Assembly: GCA_035411425.1 (NCBI GenBank)
Contig: DAONSX010000017.1
Location: 1-44,458 of the forward strand
DNA: 44,458 bases
Direction: 5' to 3'
Source: TTA-H9 sp002071415
GTDB taxonomy: Bacteria > Bacteroidota > Bacteroidia > Bacteroidales > TTA-H9
This document shows, in pieces, positions 42,619 to 44,458 of the stretch. Every line of letters starts with the position of its first letter. The first letter of the stretch is position 1. The notes below the pieces were generated by a model. That model was given only the letters and a program-made list of their open reading frames with translations. It was not told where the DNA came from and searched no databases. The position numbers and the translations under genes are program-made.

Positions 42619-44256
42619 ATGGCAGCAAAAGAAATCGTATATGGTTTTGAAGCACGCGAGGCTCTGAAAAGAGGTGTAAACGCTCTGGCCGACGCAGTAA
42701 AAATTACTCTTGGTCCTAAAGGGCGCAATGTGGTACTTGAAAAGTCATTTGGAGCCCCTGCAATTACGAAGGACGGTGTAACCGTGGCAAAAGAAATCGA
42801 ATTAAAAGACAAGATCGAGAATTTGGGAGCTCAAATGGTAAAAGAAGTAGCTTCCAAAACAAATGAAAATGCAGGAGATGGAACAACCACTGCTACTCTC
42901 TTGGCACAATCCATTTATGTCAATGGTTTGAAAAATGTAACCGCTGGTTCCAACCCCATGGATATCAAACGCGGCATCGACAAAGCCGTGGCTGAGGTAG
43001 TGAAATCTCTCAAGAGCCAAACCCAACAAATTGGTGACAGCCTCGAAAAAATCGAACAAGTAGCCGCCGTATCGGCCAACAACGACCTTTTCATCGGCAA
43101 ACTCATTGCCGAAGCTATGAGTAAAGTGGGCAAAGAAGGAGTTATTACCATAGAAGAAGCCAAAGGAATCGAAACCAGCGTCAAAGTAGTAGAAGGAATG
43201 CAATTTGACCGCGGTTACATCTCTCCGTATTTTGTTACCAACACCGAAAAAATGGAAGTAGAATACGAAAATCCATGGATACTGATTTACGACAAGAAGA
43301 TTAGTGCCATGAAAGACTTCCTGCCCGTACTGGAAAGAGTGATTCAAACCGGCCGTCCATTACTGGTGATTGCGGAAGACCTCGAAGGTGAAGCTCTCGC
43401 AACTTTAGTCGTCAACCGTTTGAGGGGCACATTGAAGGTGGTTGCCGTCAAAGCTCCTGGTTTTGGCGATCGCAGAAAGGAAATGCTGGAAGACATAGCC
43501 ATCTTGACGGGTGGAACGGTTATTAGCGAAGAAAAAGGCTACAAACTCGAAGATGCCGATTTGTCTTATTTGGGCCAGGCAGCTCGTATTACAATCGATA
43601 AAGACAATACCACTATTGTTAGCGGTGGTGGCGAAAAGAAACAAATCGAAGCCCGCATCAATCAAATAAAAGCACAGATAAAGGCCACTACGAGTGATTA
43701 CGACAGGGAAAAACTTCAGGAACGCCTTGCCAAACTGGCAGGAGGTGTTGCAGTAATCGAAGTAGGCGCTGCCAGCGAAGTCGAAATGAAAGAGCGCAAA
43801 GACCGCTTTGATGACGCACTGCATGCCACTAGAGCAGCTATTGAAGAAGGTATCGTACCAGGTGGCGGAGTAGCTTTCATCAGAGCTATCGAAGAAATCC
43901 GCAACCTGAAGGGCGAAAATGAAGACGAAAACTTTGGAATCAACATCATTATCCGCGCCCTCGAAGAACCTTTACGTCAAATCGCCGAAAATGCCGGCCT
44001 CGAAGGTTCGGTCGTCGTTCAGAAAGTTCGCGATGGAAAAGATGATTTCGGTTACAATGCCCGTACTGAACAATATGAAAACCTTATGCAAACGGGTGTA
44101 ATCGATCCAACTAAAGTAGCCCGCATCGCCCTCGAAAATGCAGCATCTATTGCCGGAATGCTCCTTACTACCGAATGCATAGTTTCAGAAATAAAAGAAG
44201 ATAAACCCGCTCCCATGGGCGGCGGTATGCCCGGTGGAATGGGTGATATGTACTAA
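42619..44256 (+). CDS. groEL: Chaperonin GroEL
   Basis: A protein of 545 residues, full length: ATP-binding LGPKGRNVVLEKSFGAPAIT and NAGDGTTTATLLAQ (around D87), the apical domain, DALHATRAAIEEGIVPGGGV with the catalytic aspartate near 398, and the C-terminal Gly-Met tail (MGGGMPGGMGDMY). It lies 55 bases after groES in one operon. Confidence 0.98.
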   Translation: MAAKEIVYGFEAREALKRGVNALADAVKITLGPKGRNVVLEKSFGAPAITKDGVTVAKEIELKDKIENLGAQMVKEVASKTNENAGDGTTTATLLAQSIYVNGLKNVTAGSNPMDIKRGIDKAVAEVVKSLKSQTQQIGDSLEKIEQVAAVSANNDLFIGKLIAEAMSKVGKEGVITIEEAKGIETSVKVVEGMQFDRGYISPYFVTNTEKMEVEYENPWILIYDKKISAMKDFLPVLERVIQTGRPLLVIAEDLEGEALATLVVNRLRGTLKVVAVKAPGFGDRRKEMLEDIAILTGGTVISEEKGYKLEDADLSYLGQAARITIDKDNTTIVSGGGEKKQIEARINQIKAQIKATTSDYDREKLQERLAKLAGGVAVIEVGAASEVEMKERKDRFDDALHATRAAIEEGIVPGGGVAFIRAIEEIRNLKGENEDENFGINIIIRALEEPLRQIAENAGLEGSVVVQKVRDGKDDFGYNARTEQYENLMQTGVIDPTKVARIALENAASIAGMLLTTECIVSEIKEDKPAPMGGGMPGGMGDMY

Positions 44257-44283
44257 GCGTCGGATATTGTTCCTTTGTTCTAT

Positions 44284-44321
44284 AACTGCTCCTTTCGCCC
44301 CGGGCAAAGGAGCAGTTTTTT
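44284..44321 (+). terminator. Rho-independent terminator of groESL
   Basis: AACTGCTCCTTT (44284-44295) pairs with AAAGGAGCAGTT (44306-44317), a 12-bp stem whose loop contains a further GCCC/GGGC, ending in six Ts. It is 28 bases past groEL. Confidence 0.92.
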
Positions 44322-44458
44322 GTGTTTGCCTATACTCCCTTCTCATATCACGGGATAAACAATAATTCTCTCTTCTTGAGGAAACAAAAGCCACGATTTT
44401 ACTTTCGAAGCAACTACAAAAATTTAACCCAACTTGAGAGCCTTAGGGATGCAATTTC

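Noticed and set aside
44322..44458. A gene at the right edge
   Set aside because: The frames here are short or antisense extensions of groEL; no start, motif or promoter could be supported.
1..44458. tRNA genes, CRISPR arrays, insertion sequences, toxin-antitoxin or anti-phage systems
   Set aside because: I looked for T-arm and cloverleaf patterns, regular direct repeats with spacers, transposase motifs and paired small genes, and found none.

Overview
The window looks like chromosomal DNA from a member of the Bacteroidota, probably Bacteroidales-like. It is AT-rich. Many start regions carry the Bacteroidetes -7 promoter element TAnnTTTG, and Shine-Dalgarno sites are mostly absent. Lineage markers include a type IX secretion (T9SS) type A sorting domain, a choice-of-anchor L protein, a PG0541-family transporter-associated protein and a glycine/alanine-rich C-terminal sorting tail cut by the left edge. 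No ribosomal RNA, tRNA, CRISPR array, insertion sequence or phage gene was seen.

Layout. 1-2.9 kb: the end of a small exported protein, then a divergent pair for cell-surface polysaccharide (Wzx-like flippase and WecE-type aminotransferase). 3.1-9.8 kb: a multidrug-efflux operon (TetR regulator, TolC, lipoprotein adaptor, HAE1-type RND pump, PG0541 protein). A 13-bp palindrome precedes tetR and a 13-bp hairpin separates the pump from the last gene. 9.9-18.6 kb: rlmD, then on the minus strand a choice-of-anchor L exported protein, a Prc-type tail-specific protease, an 812-residue T9SS cargo protein with two tandem copies of a domain of about 200 residues, and a YhcC-like radical SAM protein. 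18.7-26 kb, minus strand: a POT-family MFS transporter, a ClC protein with CBS domains, and a three-subunit proton-translocating transhydrogenase operon. 26.4-29.2 kb: mntP, an unrecognised four-repeat OB/S1-like protein and elbB, with two long intergenic regions holding orphan promoters and hairpins. 29.6-35 kb, minus strand: glycosyltransferase, purD, a FemAB/GNAT-like protein, upp and a MacB-type ABC permease in close order. 35-42 kb, plus strand: a polysaccharide export/polymerisation cluster (flippase, two Wzz-like proteins, O-antigen ligase/polymerase) running into lptE, a TPR protein and secG. 42.3-44.3 kb: groES-groEL with a terminator.

How they work together. Much of the window concerns the envelope: sugar synthesis and transfer, lipid-linked sugar flipping, chain-length control and polymerisation, LptE, SecG, T9SS cargo, Prc and efflux. 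The rest is housekeeping (RlmD, transhydrogenase, PurD, Upp, GroESL).

Novelty candidates, all needing data I do not have: an apparent small RNA of about 125 nt at 29228-29354 (minus strand), with a promoter, an internal hairpin and a terminator; an orphan promoter plus hairpin at 27184-27267; a decayed or truncated small gene ending in that hairpin; and the four-repeat OB/S1-like protein at 27542-28423.
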